64,000 bases of DNA, from NCBI RefSeq assembly GCF_000971215.1, contig NZ_BBMA01000002.1, positions 186,001-250,000 on the forward strand, given 5' to 3'. Positions 57,708 through 64,000 of the stretch are shown here, piece by piece (within the stretch, counting starts at the first letter, position 1; each line of letters begins with the position of its first letter). Origin of the DNA: Demequina silvatica. Lineage in GTDB: Bacteria > Actinomycetota > Actinomycetes > Actinomycetales > Demequinaceae. The notes under the pieces were generated by a model. The model was not told where the DNA came from and searched no databases. It was given only the letters and a program-made list of their open reading frames with translations. The position numbers were made by a program, and so were the translations under genes.

Positions 57708-57781
57708 TAGCGAGGGCGGGGCTCGAACCCGCGACCTCACGATTATGAGTCGTGCGCTCTAACCAGCTGAGCTACCCCGCC
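57708..57781 (-). tRNA. tRNA-Met (CAT), elongator type
   Basis: A 74-nt cloverleaf: D arm GCTC/GAGC, anticodon stem CACGA/TCGTG with loop CTCATAA, T arm GCGGG TTCGAGC CCCGC. The acceptor GGCGGGG pairs with CCTCGCT through two G-U pairs. It lacks initiator features (no A-U at 11-24 or mismatch at 1-72 of the usual kind), so elongator Met is the best call; tRNA-Ile2 with modified CAT cannot be fully excluded. CCA is not encoded. Confidence 0.88.
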
Positions 57782-57829
57782 GCGTGCCGCCCGGAGGCGG
57801 CGATCCATCGTACGTGACGACGGACTTGG

Positions 57830-57902
57830 AGCCCCGACAGGGAATCGAACCCTGGACCTTTTCCTTACCATGGAAACGCTCTGCCGACTGAGCTATCGGG
57901 GC
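57830..57902 (-). tRNA. tRNA-Thr (GGT)
   Basis: A 73-nt cloverleaf: acceptor GCCCCGA/TCGGGGC, anticodon stem TTTCC/GGAAA with loop ATGGTAA, T loop TTCGATT. The CCA end is encoded (57827-57829). First gene of the tRNA-Thr - tRNA-Met - rpmG unit. Confidence 0.95.
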
Positions 57903-57912
57903 TGGCCGGAAT

Positions 57913-57940
57913 AGGTTACACGGACTCGGGCCCAAAACAA
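57913..57940 (-). promoter_or_regulatory. Promoter of tRNA-Thr - tRNA-Met - rpmG
   Basis: Minus strand TTGTTT (57935-57940), a 16-bp spacer and TAACCT (57913-57918), ten bases before the tRNA-Thr 5' end, as expected for a tRNA promoter. Confidence 0.6.
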
Positions 57941-57996
57941 AAATCGGCCCCGAACCGCCCGGCAGAGTGTCGGAGGGCGCCCCTAGAGTGGCGCGC

Positions 57997-59268
57997 ATGA
58001 CGCCGTCGCTGAGCGCCGCCGAGGCCCGCCGCATCCACCTGGCCGCGCATTCCCTCGCGCGCCGCCGCCCCGCCGGCCGCCCCGGTCCCGCACGGTTCCG
58101 CGAGTACCTCGAGCGCCAGGGCATCCTGCAGCTCGACTCGGTCAACGTGCTCGCGCGCGCCCACCACGTCCCGGTGTACTCCCGCTTCGGGCCGTACGAC
58201 CGCGACCGGTTCGACCGCTGGCTGTGGTCGGGCGAGCACGCGTTCGAGCACTGGGGGCATGAGGCCTCCGTGATGCCGCGCGACCTGCTTCCGGCGCTGC
58301 ACCACCGCATGACGGAGCGCGCGTCGTGGCAGGGCTACCACCGCGAGCGGCTCGAGCGGGAGCGGCCATGGCTGCTCGAGGAGGTCCGCGCGGCCGTCGC
58401 CGCGAACGGCCCCGTCACCGCCACGGAGCTCGAGCACCTGTCGCCACGCGAGGGCGCCCGCGGCACGTGGTGGGACACCTCGCACGTCAAGGACGCGCTC
58501 GAGTACCTGTTCATCACCGGCGAGGTCGCCGCCTCGCGCGGACCTCACTTCCGGCGCACCTACGACGCCCCAGAGCGGGCGTGGGGGCTGCCGCCGGCCT
58601 CGGCGCGCACGTGGGGCCTGCCGGCACCCGCGGCCCACCAGGCGCTGTTCGACCGCGCGCTGCTCGCGACCGGCCTGGGCACGCCCGCGGACCTGGCGGA
58701 CCACTTCCGGCTCCCGCGTTCGCCCCGGGACGACTCTCACCGCAAGGGCGCCGCGGCCGGCGCCGGCGCCTGGGCGAAGTCCGCAGTGGAGCGCGGTCTC
58801 GCCTCATGGGTGGAGGTCGAGGGCTGGAAGGAACCGGCCCTGCTGTCCGCCGCCGCCTCGGACCCCGGCCGGGCCACCGCATCGTCCCTCCTCAGCCCCT
58901 TCGACCCGGTGTGCTGGTACCGGCCGCGGCTCCAGAGGCTGTTCGGGGTGGACTACCGCATCGAGATCTACACGCCGGCCGCGAAGCGCGAGTTCGGCTA
59001 CTACTGCCTGCTGTTCCTGCTGGGCGACCGCTTCGAGGCGCGCGTGGACCTCAAGGCGCGCCGCAAGGAGGGCGTCCTCGCGGTCGAGGCGGCGTGGCGG
59101 GAGCCCGGGCGGGCGCCCGGGGCGCGACGGAGGGACGATGCCACGGTCGCCCAGGCGCTGGCGGCGGAGCTGGGCGTGATGGCGGGTTGGCTGGGGCTGG
59201 ACGCGATCGAGGTGGCGTCGCGGGGCGACCTGGCCGGGCCGCTGTCCGCCGCGGTGTCCGCCGCGTAG
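57997..59268 (+). CDS. Winged-helix DNA glycosylase of the YcaQ/AlkX (HTH_42) family
   Basis: The 423 residues match the HTH_42 fold: tandem winged helices with FGPYDRDRFDRWLWSGEHAF and LSPFDPVCWYRPRLQRLFGV. The catalytic QxD of the YcaQ subgroup is present as LQLDSVN (Gln45, Asp47); this group unhooks interstrand cross-links and removes N-alkylated bases. TAGAGT lies seven bases before the ATG and no ribosome site is seen, so a leaderless transcript is likely. CGCATCGTCC (58878) and a 9/10 copy (59133) occur in low-conservation coding parts. Confidence 0.88.
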   Translation: MTPSLSAAEARRIHLAAHSLARRRPAGRPGPARFREYLERQGILQLDSVNVLARAHHVPVYSRFGPYDRDRFDRWLWSGEHAFEHWGHEASVMPRDLLPALHHRMTERASWQGYHRERLERERPWLLEEVRAAVAANGPVTATELEHLSPREGARGTWWDTSHVKDALEYLFITGEVAASRGPHFRRTYDAPERAWGLPPASARTWGLPAPAAHQALFDRALLATGLGTPADLADHFRLPRSPRDDSHRKGAAAGAGAWAKSAVERGLASWVEVEGWKEPALLSAAASDPGRATASSLLSPFDPVCWYRPRLQRLFGVDYRIEIYTPAAKREFGYYCLLFLLGDRFEARVDLKARRKEGVLAVEAAWREPGRAPGARRRDDATVAQALAAELGVMAGWLGLDAIEVASRGDLAGPLSAAVSAA

Positions 59269-59326
59269 GAGGCGCCGGACGGTTCGTCGCTTGCGCCGGG
59301 CGCGTCCGGGCCGGAACCATGGGCGG

Positions 59327-60709
59327 ATGGATCATTCACAGCTGCAGCAGGCGGCCAAGCGCCACCTGTGGATGCACTTCACCGAGCACTCGCGATATGA
59401 GCACGCCGACGTCCCGATCATCGTGCGGGGCGAGGGCGCCTACCTCTACGACGCCCAGGGACGGCGCTACCTCGACGGCCTCGCCGGGCTGTTCGTGAAT
59501 CAGCTGGGGCACGGCCGCACCGAGCTGGCCGAGGCGGGCGCGGCGCAGGCGCGCGAGCTCGCGTTCCACCCGCTGTGGTCCTATGCGCACCCCGCCGCGA
59601 TCGAGCTCGCCGAGCGCCTCGCGTCCTACGCCCCCGGCGAGCTCAACCGCGTGTTCTTCACCAGCGGCGGCGGCGAGTCCGTCGAGACCGCCTGGAAGCT
59701 CGCGAAGAACTACTTCAAGCTCGTGGGCAAGCCCATGAAGCACAAGGTCATCAGCCGCAACGTGGCGTACCACGGCACCCCGCACGGCGCCCTGTCGATC
59801 ACGGGACTGCCCGGGCTCAAGCAGCAGTTCGAGCCGCTGGTGCCGTCCACGTTCCGCGTGCCGAACACCAACACGTACCGCGCGGAGGAGATCACCCACG
59901 GCCTGCACGACGGCTCCGACCCGGAGGCGTTCGGCCACTGGGCGGCGGACCAGATCGAGGTCGCGATCCTCAACGAGGGCGCGGACTCCGTGGCCGCGGT
60001 GTTCCTCGAGCCCGTGCAGAACGCGGGCGGCTGCTTCCCGCCGCCGCCGGGCTACTTCCAGCGCGTGCGCGAGATCTGCGACCGCTACGACGTGCTGCTG
60101 GTCTCGGACGAGGTAATCTGCGCGTACGGGCGCCTGGGCGAGATGTTCGGCGCGACGCGGTTCGGCTACGAGCCGGACATCATCACGTCCGCCAAGGGCC
60201 TCACCTCGGGCTACGCGCCCATGGGCGCGATGATCGCGTCCGACCGCCTCATGGCGCCGTTCCTCGAGAAGGGCGAGATGTTCGCGCACGGCTACACGTT
60301 CGGCGGCCACCCGGTCGCCGCGGCGGTCGCGCTCAAGAACCTCGAGCTGTTCGAGTCCGAGGGTGTGCTCGCGCACGTGCGTGACAACTCGGGCGCGTTC
60401 CGAGCCACGCTCGAGCGGCTGCTCGACCTGCCGATGGTGGGCGACGTGCGCGGTGACGGGTTCTTCTACGGCATCGAGCTGGTCAAGGACAAGTCGACCA
60501 AGGAGTCGCTCACCGCCGAGGAGTGCGAGCGCGTGCTGCACGGCTTCCTGTCGAAGGAGCTCTACGCGGCCGGCCTGTACTGCCGCGCCGACGACCGCGG
60601 CGACCCGGTCATCCAGCTCTCTCCCCCGCTGGTCATCGGTCAGACCGAGTTCGACGAGATGGAGCGCATCCTGCGCGACGTGATCGGGCGGGCGTACGCG
60701 CTGCTCTGA
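59327..60709 (+). CDS. Class III PLP-dependent aminotransferase (polyamine/omega-amino acid type)
   Basis: The 460-residue enzyme has NQLGHGRTELAEAGAAQARE, FTSGGGESVETAWKLAKNYF, the PLP-contact Asp261 (LLVSDEVICAYGR) and the Schiff-base Lys290 (TSAKGLTSGYAPMGAM). Sequence style resembles putrescine-, GABA- or beta-alanine-pyruvate transaminases. The convergent polyamine-type transporter next to it supports a role in polyamine breakdown. The ATG follows an AACCAT box by six bases with TTGCGC upstream, another possible leaderless start. Confidence 0.88.
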   Translation: MDHSQLQQAAKRHLWMHFTEHSRYEHADVPIIVRGEGAYLYDAQGRRYLDGLAGLFVNQLGHGRTELAEAGAAQARELAFHPLWSYAHPAAIELAERLASYAPGELNRVFFTSGGGESVETAWKLAKNYFKLVGKPMKHKVISRNVAYHGTPHGALSITGLPGLKQQFEPLVPSTFRVPNTNTYRAEEITHGLHDGSDPEAFGHWAADQIEVAILNEGADSVAAVFLEPVQNAGGCFPPPPGYFQRVREICDRYDVLLVSDEVICAYGRLGEMFGATRFGYEPDIITSAKGLTSGYAPMGAMIASDRLMAPFLEKGEMFAHGYTFGGHPVAAAVALKNLELFESEGVLAHVRDNSGAFRATLERLLDLPMVGDVRGDGFFYGIELVKDKSTKESLTAEECERVLHGFLSKELYAAGLYCRADDRGDPVIQLSPPLVIGQTEFDEMERILRDVIGRAYALL

Positions 60710-60718
60710 CACGGCGGA

Positions 60719-60819
60719 GACTCCCGATGACGCTTGTGACGCGATGATCCTCGCGTGAAGGATGTGGCTGTCGCATCAGCCCCACGGGTGCGCTTCCGTC
60801 ACAAGTGTCATGGGGAGTC
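60719..60819. repeat. 101-bp interspersed palindromic element, copy 2
   Basis: Same length and orientation as 35128-35228. The last 25 bases and the central CGCGTGAAGGATGTG are identical to copy 1. The 22-base ends form an inverted repeat with two mismatches. The interior between these blocks has diverged. It lies 10 bp after the aminotransferase stop and before the pot terminator. Confidence 0.8.
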
Positions 60820-60837
60820 CCGCGGATGACACGCAGA

Positions 60838-60869
60838 ACGGGCCCCGATCCTTGCGGATCGGGGCCCGT
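60838..60869 (-). terminator. Terminator of the pot operon
   Basis: A perfect 14-bp stem (60838-60851/60856-60869) with a 4-nt loop, 20 nt after potC, followed leftward by UUCUG. It also faces transcription from the convergent aminotransferase. Confidence 0.7.
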
Positions 60870-60888
60870 CTCGCGTCCGAGCAGCGGG

Positions 60889-61707
60889 TCAGCGCGAGGC
60901 GATCGCCTTGCGACGGCGACGCGCGCCCAGCTCGCCGATGATCACCGCTGCGAGCGCCACGATGAACATCAGCGTGCCGATCACGTTGACCTGCATCGGC
61001 ACTCCGCGCTGCGAGGCGCCCCACACGTACATGGGGAACGTCACGGTCTGGCCGGAGTTGAGGTTGGTGATGATGAAGTCGTCGAACGACAGGCTGAACG
61101 CCAGCAGCGCCGCGGCGAGGATGCCGGGGAAGACCAGCGGGAAGGTGACCTTCCAGAAGGTCTGCCACTCGTTCGCGTAGAGGTCGGCGGCCGCCTGCTC
61201 GAGGTTGCCGTCGAGACCCGCCAGGCGCGACTTCACGGTCACCACCACGAACGAGATGCAGAACATGATGTGCGCGAGCAGGATGGTCCAGAAGCCCAGC
61301 TGACCGCCCAGGCCCGCCGCCACGAACAGCGCGAGGAGCGAGGAGCCCATGACGATCTCGGGCGTCGCCATCGGGAGGAACAGCACCAGGTTCATCGCGG
61401 TGCGCCCGCGGAAGCGGTGACGCACCAGGCCGAACGCCGCGAACGTGCCGATCACCGTCGCGCCGAGCGTCGCGAGCAGGCCGATCTCGATGCTGGTCAC
61501 CACCGAGGAGCACAGGTTGTCCGGCTTGCACGGGTTGAGCCAGTTGTCCCACGTGAACTTCTGGAACGCGTAGAGGTTGCGCGCGCCGCTCGAGTCGTTG
61601 AAGGACATGATCGCGACGATGATGTTCGGGATGTACATGTAGAGCAGGACCAGGAGCCCGCCCGTGAGGACCAGGTGGCTCCCGATCCAGCGGCCGATGC
61701 GCGTCAT
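60889..61707 (-). CDS. potC: Polyamine-type ABC transporter permease (PotC-like)
   Basis: The 272-residue inner-membrane permease has six helices and the EAA loop LEQAAADLYANEWQTFWKVT, which contacts the ATPase. The first extracellular loop contains two Cys (NPCKPDNLCSS), absent from most PotC proteins, that could form a disulfide. The ATG overlaps the potB stop by one base. Last gene of the pot unit. Confidence 0.9.
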   Translation of the reverse strand: MTRIGRWIGSHLVLTGGLLVLLYMYIPNIIVAIMSFNDSSGARNLYAFQKFTWDNWLNPCKPDNLCSSVVTSIEIGLLATLGATVIGTFAAFGLVRHRFRGRTAMNLVLFLPMATPEIVMGSSLLALFVAAGLGGQLGFWTILLAHIMFCISFVVVTVKSRLAGLDGNLEQAAADLYANEWQTFWKVTFPLVFPGILAAALLAFSLSFDDFIITNLNSGQTVTFPMYVWGASQRGVPMQVNVIGTLMFIVALAAVIIGELGARRRRKAIASR

Positions 61708-62561
61708 CACAGCAGCTCCTCCGTTCCCGCCCGGCGGACGTAGACCAGCACCATCGTGACGATGATCACCATGAGCGACACCGACAGCGCACCCGCGAGG
61801 GCGTAGTTGCCCTGGGTGGTGAAGAGGCTCTGGATCACGTTGCCGACCATGCGCTCGTTCGGGCTGCCGAGCAGCTCCGCGTTGATGTAGTCGCCCGCGG
61901 CCGGGATGAACGTCAGCAGCGTGCCGCCGACCACGCCCGGCAGCGACAGCGGCCACGTGACCTTCCAGAACCGCGTGAAGGGGTTCGCGTACAGGTCCGC
62001 CGCGGCCTCGTTCAGCTTCGGGTCCATCTTCTCCAGGCTCGTGTAGAGCGGCAGGATCATGAACGGCAGGAAGTTGTACGTGAGGCCCGCGACCACCGCG
62101 ACCGGGGTCGCGAGCAGGCGTCCGTCGTCGCCCAGGAAGTGGACGGCCTGGAGGGCGTTCACCACGAAGCCGTCGTCCGCGAGGATCATCTTCCACGCGA
62201 GCGTGCGGATGAGGAAGCTGGTGAAGAACGGCGCGATGACCAGCACCAGCATCACGGTCTTCCAGCGGCCCGCCTTGAACGCGATCGCGTAGGACAGCAG
62301 GTAGCCGAGGATGAGGCAGAAGAAGGTGGCGATGGCCGCGTACCAGAGCGACCTCAGCATGACCGTGCCGTACTCCGACAGCGCGTCCCAGTAGTTCGCG
62401 AAGTGCCACGTCACGTCGTAGCCCGTGAGCACCGAGCCCTCGGGGTCGAACAGCGACGTCGCGAGCAGCGAGTAGAACGGGACGACGAAGAAGATGGCCA
62501 GCCAGACGGCAGCCGGCAGGATCAGCAGATAGCCGGTGCGCTTACGTGCGGTGGCGATCAC
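61707..62561 (-). CDS. potB: Polyamine-type ABC transporter permease (PotB-like)
   Basis: The 284-residue permease has six helices and the EAA loop LNEAAADLYANPFTRFWKVT. A large loop between helices 1 and 2 (VLTGYDVTWHFANYWDALSE) is typical of PotB. The GTG start follows GGAGG and sits 1 nt after the potA stop. It forms the channel with PotC. Confidence 0.9.
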   Translation of the reverse strand: MIATARKRTGYLLILPAAVWLAIFFVVPFYSLLATSLFDPEGSVLTGYDVTWHFANYWDALSEYGTVMLRSLWYAAIATFFCLILGYLLSYAIAFKAGRWKTVMLVLVIAPFFTSFLIRTLAWKMILADDGFVVNALQAVHFLGDDGRLLATPVAVVAGLTYNFLPFMILPLYTSLEKMDPKLNEAAADLYANPFTRFWKVTWPLSLPGVVGGTLLTFIPAAGDYINAELLGSPNERMVGNVIQSLFTTQGNYALAGALSVSLMVIIVTMVLVYVRRAGTEELL

Positions 62562-62562
62562 G

Positions 62563-63714
62563 CTAGTCCTCCTGGCGTCCGGCGCCGGCGTCCTGCGACG
62601 CGTCGAGCAGGAACGCGAACTCCGGGCGCCAGGACACGTCGACCTTGGTGCCGACGGGGATGAGCCCGCCGCGCCGGCCGGTGTTCTGCTCGAAGCAGAT
62701 GATCTCCTGGCCCCACGGCATGCGCACCGTGTAGTCCGTCGAGACGCCCAGGTAGCTGGCGTCCGTCACCACGCAGCCGGGGATCGAGCTGCCGGGGGCG
62801 TCGATCGCGGTGCCCTCCGGCTGGATCAGCACCTTCTCGGGGCGGATGCCCAGCCAGCCGTCCTTCGAGTCGGTGTGGACCTTGCTCGCCTTGATCGAGG
62901 CGATGGTGCCGTGCATGTCGACCTTGACCACCGCATCGTCTCCCGTGCCCTCGCGGCCCACGACGGTCCCCTTGATGAGGTTGGAGCGGCCCAGGAAGTT
63001 CGCGACGAACGTGGTGTGGGGGTTGGTGTAGAGGTCGTACGGCGACCCGAGCTGCTCGATCACGCCCTGGTTCATCACCGCGACGGTGTCGGCCATCGAC
63101 ATGGCCTCCTCCTGGTCGTGGGTGACGTGGACGAAGGTGATGCCCACCTCCTCCTGGATGCGCTTGAGCTCCACCTGCATCGCGCGGCGCAGCTTGAGGT
63201 CGAGCGCGCCGAGCGGCTCGTCGAGCAGGAGCACCTCGGGGCGGTTGACGATCGCGCGGGCGAGCGCGACGCGCTGCTGCTGACCGCCGGACAGCTGGCC
63301 GGGACGCTTGTTCGCCTGCTCCTCGAGCTCCGTCAGCGCGAGGATCTCCTTGACCTGCTTGCCCGAGTCGTAGACCTTGCGGCGCTTGAGGCCGAACTCG
63401 ACGTTCTCCGCGATCGACAGGTGCGGGAACAGCGCGTAGTTCTGGAACACCGTGTTGACGGGGCGGTTGTACGGCTTGGTCGCGGTGATCTCCGACTCGC
63501 CGATCGAGATGGTGCCCGCGGTGGGCGTCTCGAGGCCGGCGACCATGCGCAGCGTGGTGGTCTTGCCGCAACCCGACGGGCCGAGGAGTGCGAAGAACGA
63601 CCCCTGCGGGACCACCAGGTCGAGATCGTGCACCGCGGTGAAGCCGTTCGGGTACGTCTTGTGGAGCCCGACGAGGCGCAGATCGCGCCCGGTCCCGCTA
63701 GACACCTGTGACAT
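62563..63714 (-). CDS. potA: Polyamine-type ABC transporter ATP-binding protein (PotA-like)
   Basis: The 383-residue ATPase has Walker A GPSGCGKTT, Q-loop NYALFP, signature LSGGQQQRVALARAIV, Walker B VLLLDEP, H-loop HVTHDQEEAMSMAD and a C-terminal TOBE domain (VSWRPEFAFLLDASQD). I use the ATG of MSQVSSGTGRD with AAGGAG upstream. The start overlaps the end of potD by 17 nt, so coupling is tight. A 9/10 repeated word lies inside (62932). Confidence 0.92.
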   Translation of the reverse strand: MSQVSSGTGRDLRLVGLHKTYPNGFTAVHDLDLVVPQGSFFALLGPSGCGKTTTLRMVAGLETPTAGTISIGESEITATKPYNRPVNTVFQNYALFPHLSIAENVEFGLKRRKVYDSGKQVKEILALTELEEQANKRPGQLSGGQQQRVALARAIVNRPEVLLLDEPLGALDLKLRRAMQVELKRIQEEVGITFVHVTHDQEEAMSMADTVAVMNQGVIEQLGSPYDLYTNPHTTFVANFLGRSNLIKGTVVGREGTGDDAVVKVDMHGTIASIKASKVHTDSKDGWLGIRPEKVLIQPEGTAIDAPGSSIPGCVVTDASYLGVSTDYTVRMPWGQEIICFEQNTGRRGGLIPVGTKVDVSWRPEFAFLLDASQDAGAGRQED

Positions 63715-64000
63715 CAGAGAAGGCTCCTTCGTATTCGCGGATCTGATACTCCTCAAGCGCCATGAACCCGTGGGTCGACGCCAGAAACTCCTCGGTGGGG
63801 AAGATGAGGGGGTTGTCGACCAGCGACGGGTCGATCTTCTCCATCTCCTCGCGCGCTCCCTCGACCGGGCACACGTACCAGACGTAGGCGGCGAGGAGCG
63901 CGGCCATCTTGGGCTCGTAGTACCAGTCGATCCAGCGCTCGGCGTTGCGCTGATGCTGGGCGAGGTTGGGGACGATCATGTTGTCCGACCAGACCATCAT
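63698..64000 (-). CDS. potD: Polyamine-type ABC transporter substrate-binding protein (PotD-like), C-terminal part
   Basis: About 100 C-terminal residues are visible. They include SDNMIVPNLAQHQRNAERWI and LIFPTEEFL, characteristic of spermidine/putrescine-binding proteins. The N-terminus, with the expected lipoprotein signal, lies beyond the window edge, so no start is claimed. It is the first visible gene of the pot operon (potD-A-B-C order). Confidence 0.88.
   Translation of the reverse strand: MMVWSDNMIVPNLAQHQRNAERWIDWYYEPKMAALLAAYVWYVCPVEGAREEMEKIDPSLVDNPLIFPTEEFLASTHGFMALEEYQIREYEGAFSDVTGV

Overview
The window is high-GC chromosomal DNA from an actinobacterium. The evidence is the gene order of the ribosomal protein block, the HadA/HadB-like dehydratase pair near murB and rpmG, frequent GTG and TTG starts, and -10 boxes of the form TANNNT placed 6-7 nt before start codons. 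It looks most like a member of the Micrococcales (a Demequina- or Cellulomonas-like relative), but a genus cannot be fixed from sequence alone.

Layout. Positions 143-34770 are essentially one leftward informational block: tRNA-Trp - secE - nusG - rplK - rplA // rplJ - rplL // rpoB - rpoC // rpsL - rpsG - fusA - tuf // rpsJ - rplC - rplD - rplW - rplB - rpsS - rplV - rpsC - rplP - rpmC - rpsQ // rplN - rplX - rplE - rpsN - rpsH - rplF - rplR - rpsE - rpmD - rplO // secY - adk - map // three LRV/HEAT-repeat genes // infA - rpmJ - rpsM - rpsK - rpoA - rplQ - truA. Terminators, promoters and structured leaders mark the transcription units: two stacked hairpins before rplJ, and a 26-nt element shared by the rpsJ and rpsL leaders. 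The three repeat-protein genes sit between map and infA, where actinobacteria usually have nothing, and infA has its own strong promoter.

Positions 35.1-47.2 kb are mostly rightward. They hold a PLDc_N-SHOCT membrane protein, a class I aminotransferase, an ABC-2 exporter pair, two small secreted proteins (one very acidic with a tandem repeat), an OmpR-type two-component system, and a NarL/DesK-type two-component system followed by a MacB-like ABC ATPase and an 843-residue FtsX-type permease.

Positions 47.3-57.9 kb contain a broken-up version of the conserved tRNA-Thr - tRNA-Met - rpmG - hadA - hadB - murB neighbourhood. An AzgA-type purine permease, a LacI regulator and an MFS transporter separate hadB from murB. 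Twin endonuclease/exonuclease/phosphatase-fold membrane proteins and a TetR-controlled alpha/beta hydrolase separate hadA from rpmG. From 58 kb onward come a YcaQ/AlkX-like DNA glycosylase, a class III aminotransferase, and a polyamine-type ABC transporter (potC, potB, potA, and the end of potD, which is cut by the window edge).

Two repeat systems cross the normal annotation. The 10-mer GGACGATGCG occurs exactly 22 times (plus six near copies) on both strands, in gene flanks, terminator stems, a promoter spacer and some coding regions, but is almost absent from the conserved ribosomal and polymerase genes. Its distribution resembles a DNA-uptake-type or other genome-signature word. A separate 101-bp element with near-perfect terminal inverted repeats occurs twice, 25.6 kb apart. 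These two, with the shared rpsJ/rpsL leader element, are the best candidates for undescribed biology here.
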